Of a DNA stretch of 40,291 bases, positions 25,546 through 33,103 are shown in pieces. Under the pieces are notes generated by a model, which was not told where the DNA came from, searched no databases, and saw nothing but the letters and a program-made list of their open reading frames with translations. A program made the translations under genes and the position numbers. The stretch is taken from the NCBI GenBank assembly GCA_030064835.1, contig JASJEE010000052.1, positions 1 to 40,291 of the forward strand. The letters are read 5' to 3'. The stretch's first letter is position 1; each line of letters starts with the position of its first letter. This DNA comes from Microcoleaceae cyanobacterium MO_207.B10. Lineage in GTDB: Bacteria; Cyanobacteriota; Cyanobacteriia; Cyanobacteriales; Microcoleaceae.

Positions 25546-26673
25546 CTAACTAAAATAATGAGGCACAAATCTACTCAAGTCTTGAGTCACAATTTCCTGG
25601 TCTTCCCTAACACAAATACCAGCAGCTTCTCCACCAATAACCCAAGCACCAATAATAGGATAATAACCATCAAAATTCGGCAATTGATAATAGGATTGAT
25701 AAATTAAAGGTTCATCTCCATAGATTCCTTCGGTTTGATATTCTCTATCTCTAAAATAAACAGTAATATTTCCACCTTCCCTAGAAAAAACAGGTTTACT
25801 CACATAGGGATGAGATAATTTGCCAGAGTCAAAATAGGCAGGCAATAAATTCGGATGGTCGGGAAAAAATTCCCAAAGAATTGCCAGAATAGCTTTATTA
25901 CTCCAAATTAATTTCCAAGCAGGTTCGATGATTTTCATCGGTTCTAATAATAGATATTTCCCGAATTTTTCTCGCATCATCCATTCCCAAGGATACAACT
26001 TGAATAAGTGACGAATAATTTGATTATCCAAATCGCAAAAAACTTCTAATTCCTCACTCCAACCAATATCATCTATATAAATATGTTGAGTATTTAATCC
26101 TGCTTGAATTGCTAAATCTCGCAAATATTCAACTGTTCCCAAATCTTCCAAAGTTTCTTTTTCACAACTGAAATATAAAGTCTCTCCTCCTAAACCATTC
26201 ATTTCCTCAAAAGCTGCCAACAACTTTTCATGTACAGAATTAAATTGATCTGCTTCCGGAAACATTTCCTCTAACCAAGTCCACTGCACTACACTGGTTT
26301 CCAATAGTGCAGTCGGTGTATCAGCGTTATATTCTAATAATTTCGGTGGGTTGACACCATCATAAGCAAAGTCAAAACGACCGTAAAGACTGGGGTCATC
26401 TCGTTCCCAGGATGTGCGACATAATTCCGCAAATTCCGGTGGAATGCACAATTGGGAAAAACGGTCTTCTTCAATGATGCGCTCCGCTGCTTCAATATAC
26501 AATTCTTGTAAAGTTTGGGTTGCTGCTTCCAATTCATTTATTTCGGAAGTGCTGAAATGATAGCAAGCGGTCTCATCCCAATATGTTTCCCCATACATAT
26601 CATAAAAATGAAAGCCAACTGCTTCACATTTCTGCTGCCAGTTGGCGCGAGGTTCAATATTTATCCGTTTCAT
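25546..26673 (-). CDS. Glutathionylspermidine synthase family protein (YgiC-like)
   Basis: A 375-residue protein of the GSP_synth family (pre-ATP-grasp plus ATP-grasp). Landmarks are YGRFDFAYDGVNPPKLLEYN and ADTPTALLETSVVQW near residues 100-130, and KPVFSREGGNITVYF, the ATP-binding part, near residue 300. The end, YPIIGAWVIGGEAAGICVRED, matches E. coli YgiC and YjfC. It contains the synthetase half only; the amidase half of E. coli Gss is absent. The family would join an amine or peptide to a carboxyl group using ATP, but the YgiC substrate is not known. A YgiB-like lipoprotein gene lies 49 bases upstream on the same strand, as in the E. coli ygiBC operon. Confidence 0.9.
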   Translation of the reverse strand: MKRINIEPRANWQQKCEAVGFHFYDMYGETYWDETACYHFSTSEINELEAATQTLQELYIEAAERIIEEDRFSQLCIPPEFAELCRTSWERDDPSLYGRFDFAYDGVNPPKLLEYNADTPTALLETSVVQWTWLEEMFPEADQFNSVHEKLLAAFEEMNGLGGETLYFSCEKETLEDLGTVEYLRDLAIQAGLNTQHIYIDDIGWSEELEVFCDLDNQIIRHLFKLYPWEWMMREKFGKYLLLEPMKIIEPAWKLIWSNKAILAILWEFFPDHPNLLPAYFDSGKLSHPYVSKPVFSREGGNITVYFRDREYQTEGIYGDEPLIYQSYYQLPNFDGYYPIIGAWVIGGEAAGICVREDQEIVTQDLSRFVPHYFS

Positions 26674-26722
26674 TTGCTGCTTTGATTTTTTAAATTTTAA
26701 TTGAGGTTAATTTAGGATGTGA

Positions 26723-27142
26723 TTAACCTTTGCCACCGCCTCTACTGCCAAAACTACTACCGCCTCTACCACCTCTACTACCAAAACCACCTCTATTAAC
26801 TGTACCAACAGAAGTTGTAGACCTTCCCGAACGACTTTTAACAATACCTGCATTACTAGGAACTGGTTGATAGCGACCACTGCTGTTTCGATAATAGTAT
26901 GTTCTGCCACTAGAACTACTAGAACCACCAGAACTATAGTAGTAGGGACCATAATAATATCCAGGTGGATAACTGCTATCGGTTATCAGTTCACATTTTT
27001 CAACCCCTCCCCATTCTTTACGGCAGTCTTCAAGACTTTTATAGACTTCCCGACGCTTACGAGATGCACAAGCTGTAATGGAAATTGAAGAGATTAATAC
27101 TAGGGTAATAATAATACTTCTTTTAATGTTTTGCTCAGTCAT
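26723..27142 (-). CDS. YgiB-like (DUF1190) lipoprotein
   Basis: A 139-residue protein with a lipoprotein signal: short basic start, hydrophobic segment (IIITLVLISSISI) and lipobox ITAC with Cys25. The mature part has EVYKSLEDCRKEWGGVEKCE, the two-Cys start of DUF1190/YgiB proteins. Then come a Tyr/Ser-rich stretch (PPGYYYGPYYYSSGG) and a Gly/Arg-rich tail (GGFGSRGGRGGSSFGSRGG). It precedes the YgiC-like gene by 49 bases on the same strand, reproducing the ygiB-ygiC pair. The function is unknown; a periplasmic or outer-membrane site is expected from the lipobox. The repetitive tail could be length-variable. Confidence 0.78.
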   Translation of the reverse strand: MTEQNIKRSIIITLVLISSISITACASRKRREVYKSLEDCRKEWGGVEKCELITDSSYPPGYYYGPYYYSSGGSSSSSGRTYYYRNSSGRYQPVPSNAGIVKSRSGRSTTSVGTVNRGGFGSRGGRGGSSFGSRGGGKG

Positions 27143-27247
27143 GGACTTAGGCTCATTACTGCTATTTCTAGGATAACTATTGCATCAGAAAATTACTAAG
27201 TTTGTAACAATATATGATATTTATAGGAAGCAGGCCACTATCTATTG

Positions 27248-27287
27248 TACCAATTTGATAAATGTTTGCTATCAATAAATTTCTAGG
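27248..27287 (+). repeat. Copy of the TACCAATTTGATAAATGTTTGC repeat family
   Basis: Shares TACCAATTTGATAAATGTTT, then GCTA...AAAT and CTAGG with position 5-40, and with an inverted copy at 36269-36309. Here only one end of the element is visible; the second inverted terminus was not found, so it may be truncated by the REP-like DNA that follows. Confidence 0.55.
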
Positions 27288-27314
27288 TTGCGTGGTGGTA
27301 GGTGGTAGTTTTGT

Positions 27315-27390
27315 AGGTTGGGTTAAGGAACGAAACCCAACATTATCTTGGTTTGTTGGGTTGCGATCCGACGCCTAACCCAAGCTACGT
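27315..27390. repeat. REP-like palindromes downstream of the RAYT gene
   Basis: GTAGGTTGGGTTAAGGAACG is followed by AAACCCAAC, then TTGTTGGGTTGCGATCCGAC and TAACCCAAGCTAC. The GTTGGGTT/AACCCAAC pairs form hairpins of the same type as those at 27942-28170 on the other side of the transposase gene. Flanking by REP pairs is the usual setting of RAYT genes. Confidence 0.7.
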
Positions 27391-27391
27391 T

Positions 27392-27934
27392 TTATTCTCT
27401 ACCAATATTACTATCAAAAATAAGTCTTTCTGAAGACCCCCAGGTTTGGTCATAAATTCCTGCTTTTACATAACGATGAAAACTAGAATATTCCCAAGAT
27501 TTCGGAGCAGTTACTAATCCATGATGTACTGGATTATAATGAATATATTCAACATGATTAGTAAAGTCGCTCTCGCCTCGAATTTGATGTTCCCAAAATC
27601 TACGTTGCCAAAAAGTTTTTTCCTGTTTATATTGTCGAGATGTTGAATTTTTTGCTTCATATTGAGAATAGCATTGACGACTGAAATAACTTTTAATTAA
27701 CCGCCAACGAGTGGAAAAGTCTGCATCATTTTCAGGTAATGTCCAAAGAGAATGGAGATGCTCTGGCAAGATGACAATAGCATCTATTTTAAACGGATGT
27801 TTTTCCATAACATATCGAAAAGCTTTTCTTAGTAAATCTACATTTTCAGGTTCGCACAAAATTTTCTGGCGGTTGTATGTTACTACTGTGAAAAAATAGG
27901 TTGCTCCTGGTGTTTTTGCCCGACGATATTCCAT
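27392..27934 (-). CDS. REP-associated tyrosine transposase (RAYT, Y1 family)
   Basis: A 180-residue Y1/HUH transposase of the TnpA_REP group. It reads MEYRRAKTPGATYFFTVVTY at the start, the HUH metal motif in ILPEHLHSLW (His59, His61), and RWRLIKSYFSRQ, which is where the nucleophilic Tyr is expected (Tyr83). The C-terminal HYNPVHHGLV is also conserved. RAYTs nick single-stranded REP hairpins and are thought to spread them in the genome; they do not normally move as an IS. GTTGGGTT palindromes lie directly on both sides, which supports a functional RAYT-REP set. The length is normal and no frameshift is seen. Confidence 0.92.
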   Translation of the reverse strand: MEYRRAKTPGATYFFTVVTYNRQKILCEPENVDLLRKAFRYVMEKHPFKIDAIVILPEHLHSLWTLPENDADFSTRWRLIKSYFSRQCYSQYEAKNSTSRQYKQEKTFWQRRFWEHQIRGESDFTNHVEYIHYNPVHHGLVTAPKSWEYSSFHRYVKAGIYDQTWGSSERLIFDSNIGRE

Positions 27935-27941
27935 AATATTT

Positions 27942-28060
27942 TGTAGGTTGGGTTGTTTGCGTTAGCATTGCGCAGCATGGAACGTTTGCGGAGCATTTCC
28001 AACGGAAAAACCCAACATAATATGTTTTTGTTGGGTTTCACTTCATTATACTCAATCTAT
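27942..28060. repeat. REP-like palindromes upstream of the RAYT gene
   Basis: TTTTGTAGGTTGGGTTGTTTGCG is followed by an imperfect palindrome (AACGTTTGCGGAGCATTTCCAACGG region), AAAACCCAACATAATATG and TTTTTGTTGGGTTTCAC. The GGTTGGGTT and AACCCAAC halves pair as in the other copies. It starts 8 bases upstream of the RAYT start codon. Confidence 0.65.
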
Positions 28061-28070
28061 TTCTTGCCTG

Positions 28071-28170
28071 ATTATCTGGGTTTGTGTTGGGTTCGCTGTC
28101 GCTTAACCCAACCTACTTGTTACATTATCTGGGTTTGTGTTGGGTTCGCTGTCGCTTAACCCAACCTACT
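28071..28170. repeat. Tandem pair of 47-bp REP units overlapping the chelatase 3' end
   Basis: Two identical 47-base units (28071-28117 and 28124-28170) are separated by six bases. Each carries GTTGGGTTCGCTGTCGCTTA and AACCCAACCTACT, a hairpin with a short loop. The second unit covers the last codons and stop of the chelatase gene (stop at 28156-28158, minus strand). Confidence 0.85.
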
Positions 28171-31100
28171 CACACCCTCAATATCCTCATCCGCTACCTC
28201 ATACAACTCCCTCAACTTCTGCAACTTCTCCTCATCTGCTTGCCAAAAACCGCGTCCGTTCGCTTCCAACATCCGCCCAATAATATTCCTAAATGCTTCC
28301 GGGTTTGCTTCCCGTAATTTCTGCGCCATCTCTGCATCCAAAGCATAAGTTTCGGCAGCACCATCATAAACCCAATTATCAGCAAAATTAGCGGTACCGC
28401 CCCAACCTATCAACGCCGTCATCCGTTGGGAAATTTCGTAAGCTCCCCCACTACCTTGATTTGCCATTGCTTCTGCCCACTTGGGATTTAATAATTTTGT
28501 GCGATATTCCATCCGCAACAACTCTTCCAATTTTCGGGGGGTGGTATCCTTGGAGAAACTTTCCACAAAACTCGCACTCACTTTTTTACCCCGTTTTTTC
28601 TCTGCTGCCAACTTCAACCCACCAGTATTCGCATAATATTCCTGAATATCTGTCAAACCATATTCCACCGAGTCAATTTCTTGCACGATGCGATCGCAAC
28701 CTTTCAACAATTCCTGCAAAATTTCTGGGCGTGCCTCTCCTTTATCTTTGCGTCCGTAACTAAAGACATTTCGCCCTTGCCAAGTATCGCCTAACTCATC
28801 CCCAGACTCCCAGTTTCCATCCACAACTCGGTCATTGACTAATGAACCAAAATCACCAGCAGGATTAGAAAATAACCGCGCCGAAATATTTTCTACTCCC
28901 TGCGCTTGCAATGCTAAGGCGTGTTTGCGGATAAAATTTTGTTCTGGGGGTTCGTCTGCTGTTGTTGCTCGTTGGAATAGATCGTCTAATAATTCAATAA
29001 TATTGACGAAACTATCCCGGAAAATTCCTGATAAATTTCCTAAAATGTCTATGCGGGGATGACCGACTTCAGCTAAAGTCTTTAATTCATAACGAACGAT
29101 GCGACCTGTACCTTCTTTTACTGGTTCGGCACCTACTAATTCTAATAAAATTCCAATTGATTCACCGCGAGTTTTAATAGCATCCAAACCCCATAACATT
29201 ACTGCCACAGTTTCCGGATAATTATCATTTTCTTCCAGATGTTGAGCAATAATTTTCCGAGCAATTTCTCGCCCTCTTTCATAAGCAGCAGGAGAAGGCA
29301 TTCGATAGGGATCTAAAGCATGAATATTTCGTCCGGTTGGCAAAACTCCTGCACCATCTCGTAATAAATCTCCTCCTGGAGCAGCAGGAATATATTCTCC
29401 ATTTAACCCCCGCAAAAGATTAGTCAGTTCATCAGTATTTTGCATTAACAAATCCCGAATATTATCAACACTTTGCTTAACATCATTATCCGAGTTTAGC
29501 TCTCCGATTTCTTCCCCAAAATAAGCCTCTAAGTAAGATTTTAATTCCTCCTCGTTCGGTACTTCTCCCAAAGTATGCAAACCAGAAGAAAATAATCTTT
29601 GTTCCACAACCTGCAAATATTCGTAAATTTCGACAAAATAGGGATTAACCACATCTGCACTAAACATCCGCGCATTTTCCGCAGTAAATTCAATCCCTAA
29701 TTTTTTGCCATACTCAAACGGACAATCAGAATTTAAACCAGTATCAAAAATTTTCTTAAAAATTGGTTCCCGCAACCCCGAATTTTTCTGGGGGTCTTCG
29801 CGATATTCAGAAATTAACTCTCGCAAACTCACCAATTCTTTATACAAACCTGCCCGACTATAAGGCGGAATATTATGAGAAATTAATACTCCATAACCCC
29901 GACGTTTTGCCAACATAGATTCTGAAGGATTATTAGCAGCATATATATATAGATGTGGCATATTTCCTAACAGAATATCCGACCAAGAATAGCCAGTATT
30001 TCCCAAGGGCGAACCGGGTAACCATTCCACAGTTCCGTGCATTCCAAAATGAACAACTGCATCTGCTTGAAATTCATTTTGGAGCCATTTATAAAAAGCT
30101 GCATATTGGGGATGGGGTGTTAAATCTCTTTCAAACATTAAGCGCATGGGGTCGCCGGAAATTCCGAGGGGTGGTTGTACACCGAGCCAAACATTTCCTA
30201 ATTGAATTCCGCCAATATGGAAATTTTCACCATCGGTTTTTATGCCAGTGCGGGTGAGATTTTCCCATTGTTTTTCCATGCGAGTTGTTGATAGATACCC
30301 TAACCATTTTTCGAGACTTTTAATATTGACTTGAGAAGGATGGGATGATGAAATATGAGAGGATGAAGAAGGCGAGCAAGATGCTCGCACTGGGTCGGAA
30401 CTATGATAAATTTCGTCTGCTTTTTTGATCTGACTAATTAATTCTTCCCCATCTTCGGGAATTTCCCCAACGTTGTAACCTTCCTCTTTCAGAGCGTGGA
30501 GAAATTTGAGGAGCGATCGCGGCACATTTAATAAAGCTGCTGTACCTGTGGCACCATAACCGGGAGGAAAACCATAGAGAATAAGGGCAATTTTTCTTTC
30601 TGCGGGGGGTGTCTGACGGAGTTTTATCCAATTTTTGACTCTACCTGTCAGACGTTTGACTCGTTCGGGAATCAAATAAATGTCTTCTCCCACTAAACCA
30701 CCCAGGGGAACAGGATCGATCGCTCCATCTAATTCTGGCAGTGCATATAAGACTACACTTTGCAAACCGCCCACACCTTGGCGCGTCCAAGAATAGATAT
30801 CCTGAATAAGTAAAGGTGCTGCTACAAAATAGGGAACATTTTTGGCAGTGAGAATACGTTGAGAAACTTCCACCTGTCGTCCTGCTTCCATGGAACCCGC
30901 AGGACCCCCAACTAAGGGAAACCCAATAGTAGAAACGACTGCATCGACTTCCACTGCTTCCGGTGACAGGGAAAGTATTGGTTTAACAGAATCATTCTTA
31001 TTATTTTTGGCTTTTAACTTTTGACTTTCATCTAACTTTTGAATTTTGACTTTTGAATTTTGACTTTCAAAACTGCTTGTCATCCAATCCCTCACAGCGA

Positions 31101-31926
31101 CATGACCTTCGACTCCATTGATAAATATAGGTAGAGGTGTTAAACCTGCATCTTCAAATTTGCGGATAAGTTGGGGGATGTATTGTTGTTTAGTAATGAC
31201 GTGCTTGCGGTAGAGCAAAATTCCCACAACTGGAGTCGGAGAAGTTTGTTTTTGTTGGCGATACCATTCCAGATATTTTTTGGGAGACTCAAAATAACCT
31301 TGGTAGTCTGGATGCAGTAAACCCATATTGGGAGTTTCGACTGGTGGGGGTATTTCTCCGACTTTTAAACCTAAATATTTTTCTGCCAACACCCAACACA
31401 TAGCAGCAACGTTTTCTGTCCCCCCCGCATTCCAATAACCGTAAATTATCAACCAGTTGCGGAGGTCTTGCACTTTTTTGACTGGTACAAACTTGAGTAA
31501 TTTCGGACCTGTTTTCAGGAAACTGATATAACCAGCAAGTTTGTCTTCCTCTCTCCCACTGGAAAATTTGCTGAGAATAAACTTGACTGGTTTTGGCATT
31601 CCTTTCGGTTGGTCGCCAATAATAAATTTTCCCAATTTTGTTAATGCCATCAATTCCAGTGCTGATTCAAAAACGAGACGGATGGGAATATCTTGTACTC
31701 TTTCGCGCAACCATAAAACTTGGTCGTAGTCAAAAAGGAGACTGCCGAAAAACACATCAGCATTTTCCAGAGCAGTGGCGACAGTTTCCGGTTGTTGGGA
31801 AAGGGCGCGATCGCTAAATACTTGGATATCTAAGTCTGGACATCGGGAAGTTGCCAATTGAGCAGCTTGGCGATATAGTCCGGTGTTAAAAGACTCAAAA
31901 CCTGCGATTAAGACAATACGTTTCAT
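28156..31926 (-). CDS. bchH: Magnesium chelatase subunit H paralogue (ChlH2/BchH-CobN type)
   Basis: A 1256-residue protein. The N-terminal DUF3479 domain starts KRIVLIAGFESFNTGLYRQA. The CobN/magnesium-chelatase body follows, with YGYWNAGGTENVAAM, VSTIGFPLVGGPAGSMEAGR, LYGFPPGYGATGTAALLNVP, VVHFGMHGTVEWLPG and RIDILGNLSGIFRDSFVNI. It is the shorter of the two ChlH-type proteins usual in cyanobacteria; the main ChlH (about 1330 residues, different N-terminus) is not in this window. It would bind a tetrapyrrole for metal insertion with ATPase subunits encoded elsewhere; Mg or Co use is undecided. Two low-complexity segments (about 288-311, QNSKVKIQKLDES...; and about 509-531, VRASCSPSSSS...) come from dispersed repeats, and the stop is supplied by a REP unit. 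The body is otherwise intact. Confidence 0.9.
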   Translation of the reverse strand: MKRIVLIAGFESFNTGLYRQAAQLATSRCPDLDIQVFSDRALSQQPETVATALENADVFFGSLLFDYDQVLWLRERVQDIPIRLVFESALELMALTKLGKFIIGDQPKGMPKPVKFILSKFSSGREEDKLAGYISFLKTGPKLLKFVPVKKVQDLRNWLIIYGYWNAGGTENVAAMCWVLAEKYLGLKVGEIPPPVETPNMGLLHPDYQGYFESPKKYLEWYRQQKQTSPTPVVGILLYRKHVITKQQYIPQLIRKFEDAGLTPLPIFINGVEGHVAVRDWMTSSFESQNSKVKIQKLDESQKLKAKNNKNDSVKPILSLSPEAVEVDAVVSTIGFPLVGGPAGSMEAGRQVEVSQRILTAKNVPYFVAAPLLIQDIYSWTRQGVGGLQSVVLYALPELDGAIDPVPLGGLVGEDIYLIPERVKRLTGRVKNWIKLRQTPPAERKIALILYGFPPGYGATGTAALLNVPRSLLKFLHALKEEGYNVGEIPEDGEELISQIKKADEIYHSSDPVRASCSPSSSSHISSSHPSQVNIKSLEKWLGYLSTTRMEKQWENLTRTGIKTDGENFHIGGIQLGNVWLGVQPPLGISGDPMRLMFERDLTPHPQYAAFYKWLQNEFQADAVVHFGMHGTVEWLPGSPLGNTGYSWSDILLGNMPHLYIYAANNPSESMLAKRRGYGVLISHNIPPYSRAGLYKELVSLRELISEYREDPQKNSGLREPIFKKIFDTGLNSDCPFEYGKKLGIEFTAENARMFSADVVNPYFVEIYEYLQVVEQRLFSSGLHTLGEVPNEEELKSYLEAYFGEEIGELNSDNDVKQSVDNIRDLLMQNTDELTNLLRGLNGEYIPAAPGGDLLRDGAGVLPTGRNIHALDPYRMPSPAAYERGREIARKIIAQHLEENDNYPETVAVMLWGLDAIKTRGESIGILLELVGAEPVKEGTGRIVRYELKTLAEVGHPRIDILGNLSGIFRDSFVNIIELLDDLFQRATTADEPPEQNFIRKHALALQAQGVENISARLFSNPAGDFGSLVNDRVVDGNWESGDELGDTWQGRNVFSYGRKDKGEARPEILQELLKGCDRIVQEIDSVEYGLTDIQEYYANTGGLKLAAEKKRGKKVSASFVESFSKDTTPRKLEELLRMEYRTKLLNPKWAEAMANQGSGGAYEISQRMTALIGWGGTANFADNWVYDGAAETYALDAEMAQKLREANPEAFRNIIGRMLEANGRGFWQADEEKLQKLRELYEVADEDIEGVSRLG

Positions 31927-31975
31927 GGCCTAATTTTTATAAAAGTTACTATACTATTAGGGTAGCGAAAAAAGA

Positions 31976-32332
31976 CTAATTATTATCCATATCATCAGTC
32001 GAATTTAGTAAAACGGACTCAAGGAGTGCCAAAACTTCTGGAACATCACTTTGAATGACATCCCAAAGGGTATTAAAGTTAAGGCGATCGTATTGATGAG
32101 CAAGAATATCTCGCATTCCAGCAATATCTTTCCAAGGAATTTCTGGGTATTGTTCTCTAAATTATGGTGATAGTCGCTTGGTAGCTTCTCCCATTACAAT
32201 AATTTGATAGAGAATAGCAGATTGTTTTTCCTCATTGGTTTCTAACTCCGATTTATCAATCCCTTCAGCAAAATGCAAAACTCGCCTTGCTGCGTTAACG
32301 ATATCCAAAAGTGATGCTTTATCCCTGCTCAT
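31976..32332 (-). pseudogene. hepT: HepT toxin with a nonsense codon
   Basis: The frame starts MSRDKASLLDIVNAARRVLH and runs through EKQSAILYQIIVMGEATKRL to SP, then hits TAA at 32164-32162 (codon 57). The same frame continues FREQYPEIPWKDIAGMRDIL, AHQYDRLNFNTLWDVIQ and so on to the natural stop. Other family members read SPEFREQ here, so a single GAA to TAA change is likely. The catalytic Rx4-6H motif of the HEPN RNase (RDILAHQY) lies in the lost half, so the toxin would be inactive. It overlaps the MntA gene by 14 bases, the usual arrangement. Confidence 0.85.
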
Positions 32333-32657
32333 AAATTACCTCCGCTGTTTTGAGAATTTCCTGGCGACGAATCCAATTTTCACTATTTTCAATAGATTCT
32401 TTTACGGCAATATCAACTTCACGCCCGATACTTGCTTCTAATTCATGTTTGATTTTGGCAAGAGTTAATAATCCCTGGCGAGCATTGGGTGCAAAGCGAA
32501 TAAGAATATCAATATCACTATCGGCATGAAAGCGAGTGCTTAAAACTGACCCAAATAAAGCCATTTCTGTAATATTCCAACGTTGGCAAAATTGCGCAAT
32601 TTCTTCTGTCGATATGCCCAAACGTTTTTGTAATTGAGGATTTAATTTTAGTAGCAT
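32319..32657 (-). CDS. mntA: MntA-like nucleotidyltransferase antitoxin
   Basis: A 112-residue minimal nucleotidyltransferase with the GSVLSTRFHADSDIDILIRF signature (Gly-Ser, then Asp-x-Asp), followed by REVDIAVKESI. MntA proteins AMPylate a Tyr in the HEPN toxin HepT and so block its RNase activity. The gene lies directly upstream of hepT with a 14-base overlap (stop at 32319, hepT start at 32332). It appears intact, whereas hepT carries a nonsense codon. With no active toxin the antitoxin may be free to decay. Confidence 0.9.
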   Translation of the reverse strand: MLLKLNPQLQKRLGISTEEIAQFCQRWNITEMALFGSVLSTRFHADSDIDILIRFAPNARQGLLTLAKIKHELEASIGREVDIAVKESIENSENWIRRQEILKTAEVIYEQG

Positions 32658-33103
32658 ATATATTTCAAAATAACTAATATATTAACATAATTTCTAAGCT
32701 TCTAATATTTCTCGTCTCAACCATTTAATAATAGAATCTATTAAATTCGGATTTTGGGATGAAATACATTCTATATTGTCACATTTTTGGTCTGAGATAA
32801 GACAGATGGAACTGCCAAGGGTGCTTAAGGTAGTGAGAAATGTTTCGCTGAATGAGCGATCGCTGACTTATTATCTCCCCACCCTAAATATATAAAAATA
32901 TTGTCTCCTTGGAATAAAAATACCGGAAAAGGTAGGGAAATTTATTCTAGAACAATATATTGTTTGAAAATCTCAAAATAGAACATTGCTATATTTGATT
33001 ATTCCACGGGAGGTAAGGCAAGATAAAACTTTTTTTAATACTATGATAAGTTAGCTTTTCGACGATTGTTTAAAAAAAAGTATAGACAAAAAACAAAAAA
33101 AGA
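32658..33103. other. AT-rich intergenic region before the cyclodipeptide synthase
   Basis: This 446-base spacer contains a short coding remnant (32694-32870, given separately) and one HIP1 site (GCGATCGC, about 32857). The last 100 bases are very AT-rich and presumably hold the promoter of the plus-strand gene. The bases just before its ATG (AAAAACAAAAAAAGA) lack a strong ribosome-binding site. Confidence 0.4.
32694..32870 (-). pseudogene. Short orphan coding remnant
   Basis: An open stretch of about 58 codons without a start codon reads SDRSFSETFLTTLSTLGSSI, then CLISDQKCDNIECISSQNP and LIDSIIKWLRREILEA before TAG (32696-32694). It looks like the C-terminal end of a protein cut off by an upstream TAA. 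I do not recognise the family. It may also be a chance frame. Confidence 0.35.

Noticed and set aside
26707-26952. A Val/Leu-rich 81-codon minus-strand frame overlapping the YgiB-like gene
   Set aside because: It is a frame shadow of the Gly/Ser/Arg-rich tail; the YgiB frame has the lipobox and family motif.
28084-28317. Plus-strand frame with a repeated LGLCWVRCRLTQPT peptide
   Set aside because: The peptide repeat is only the translation of the tandem 47-bp REP units.
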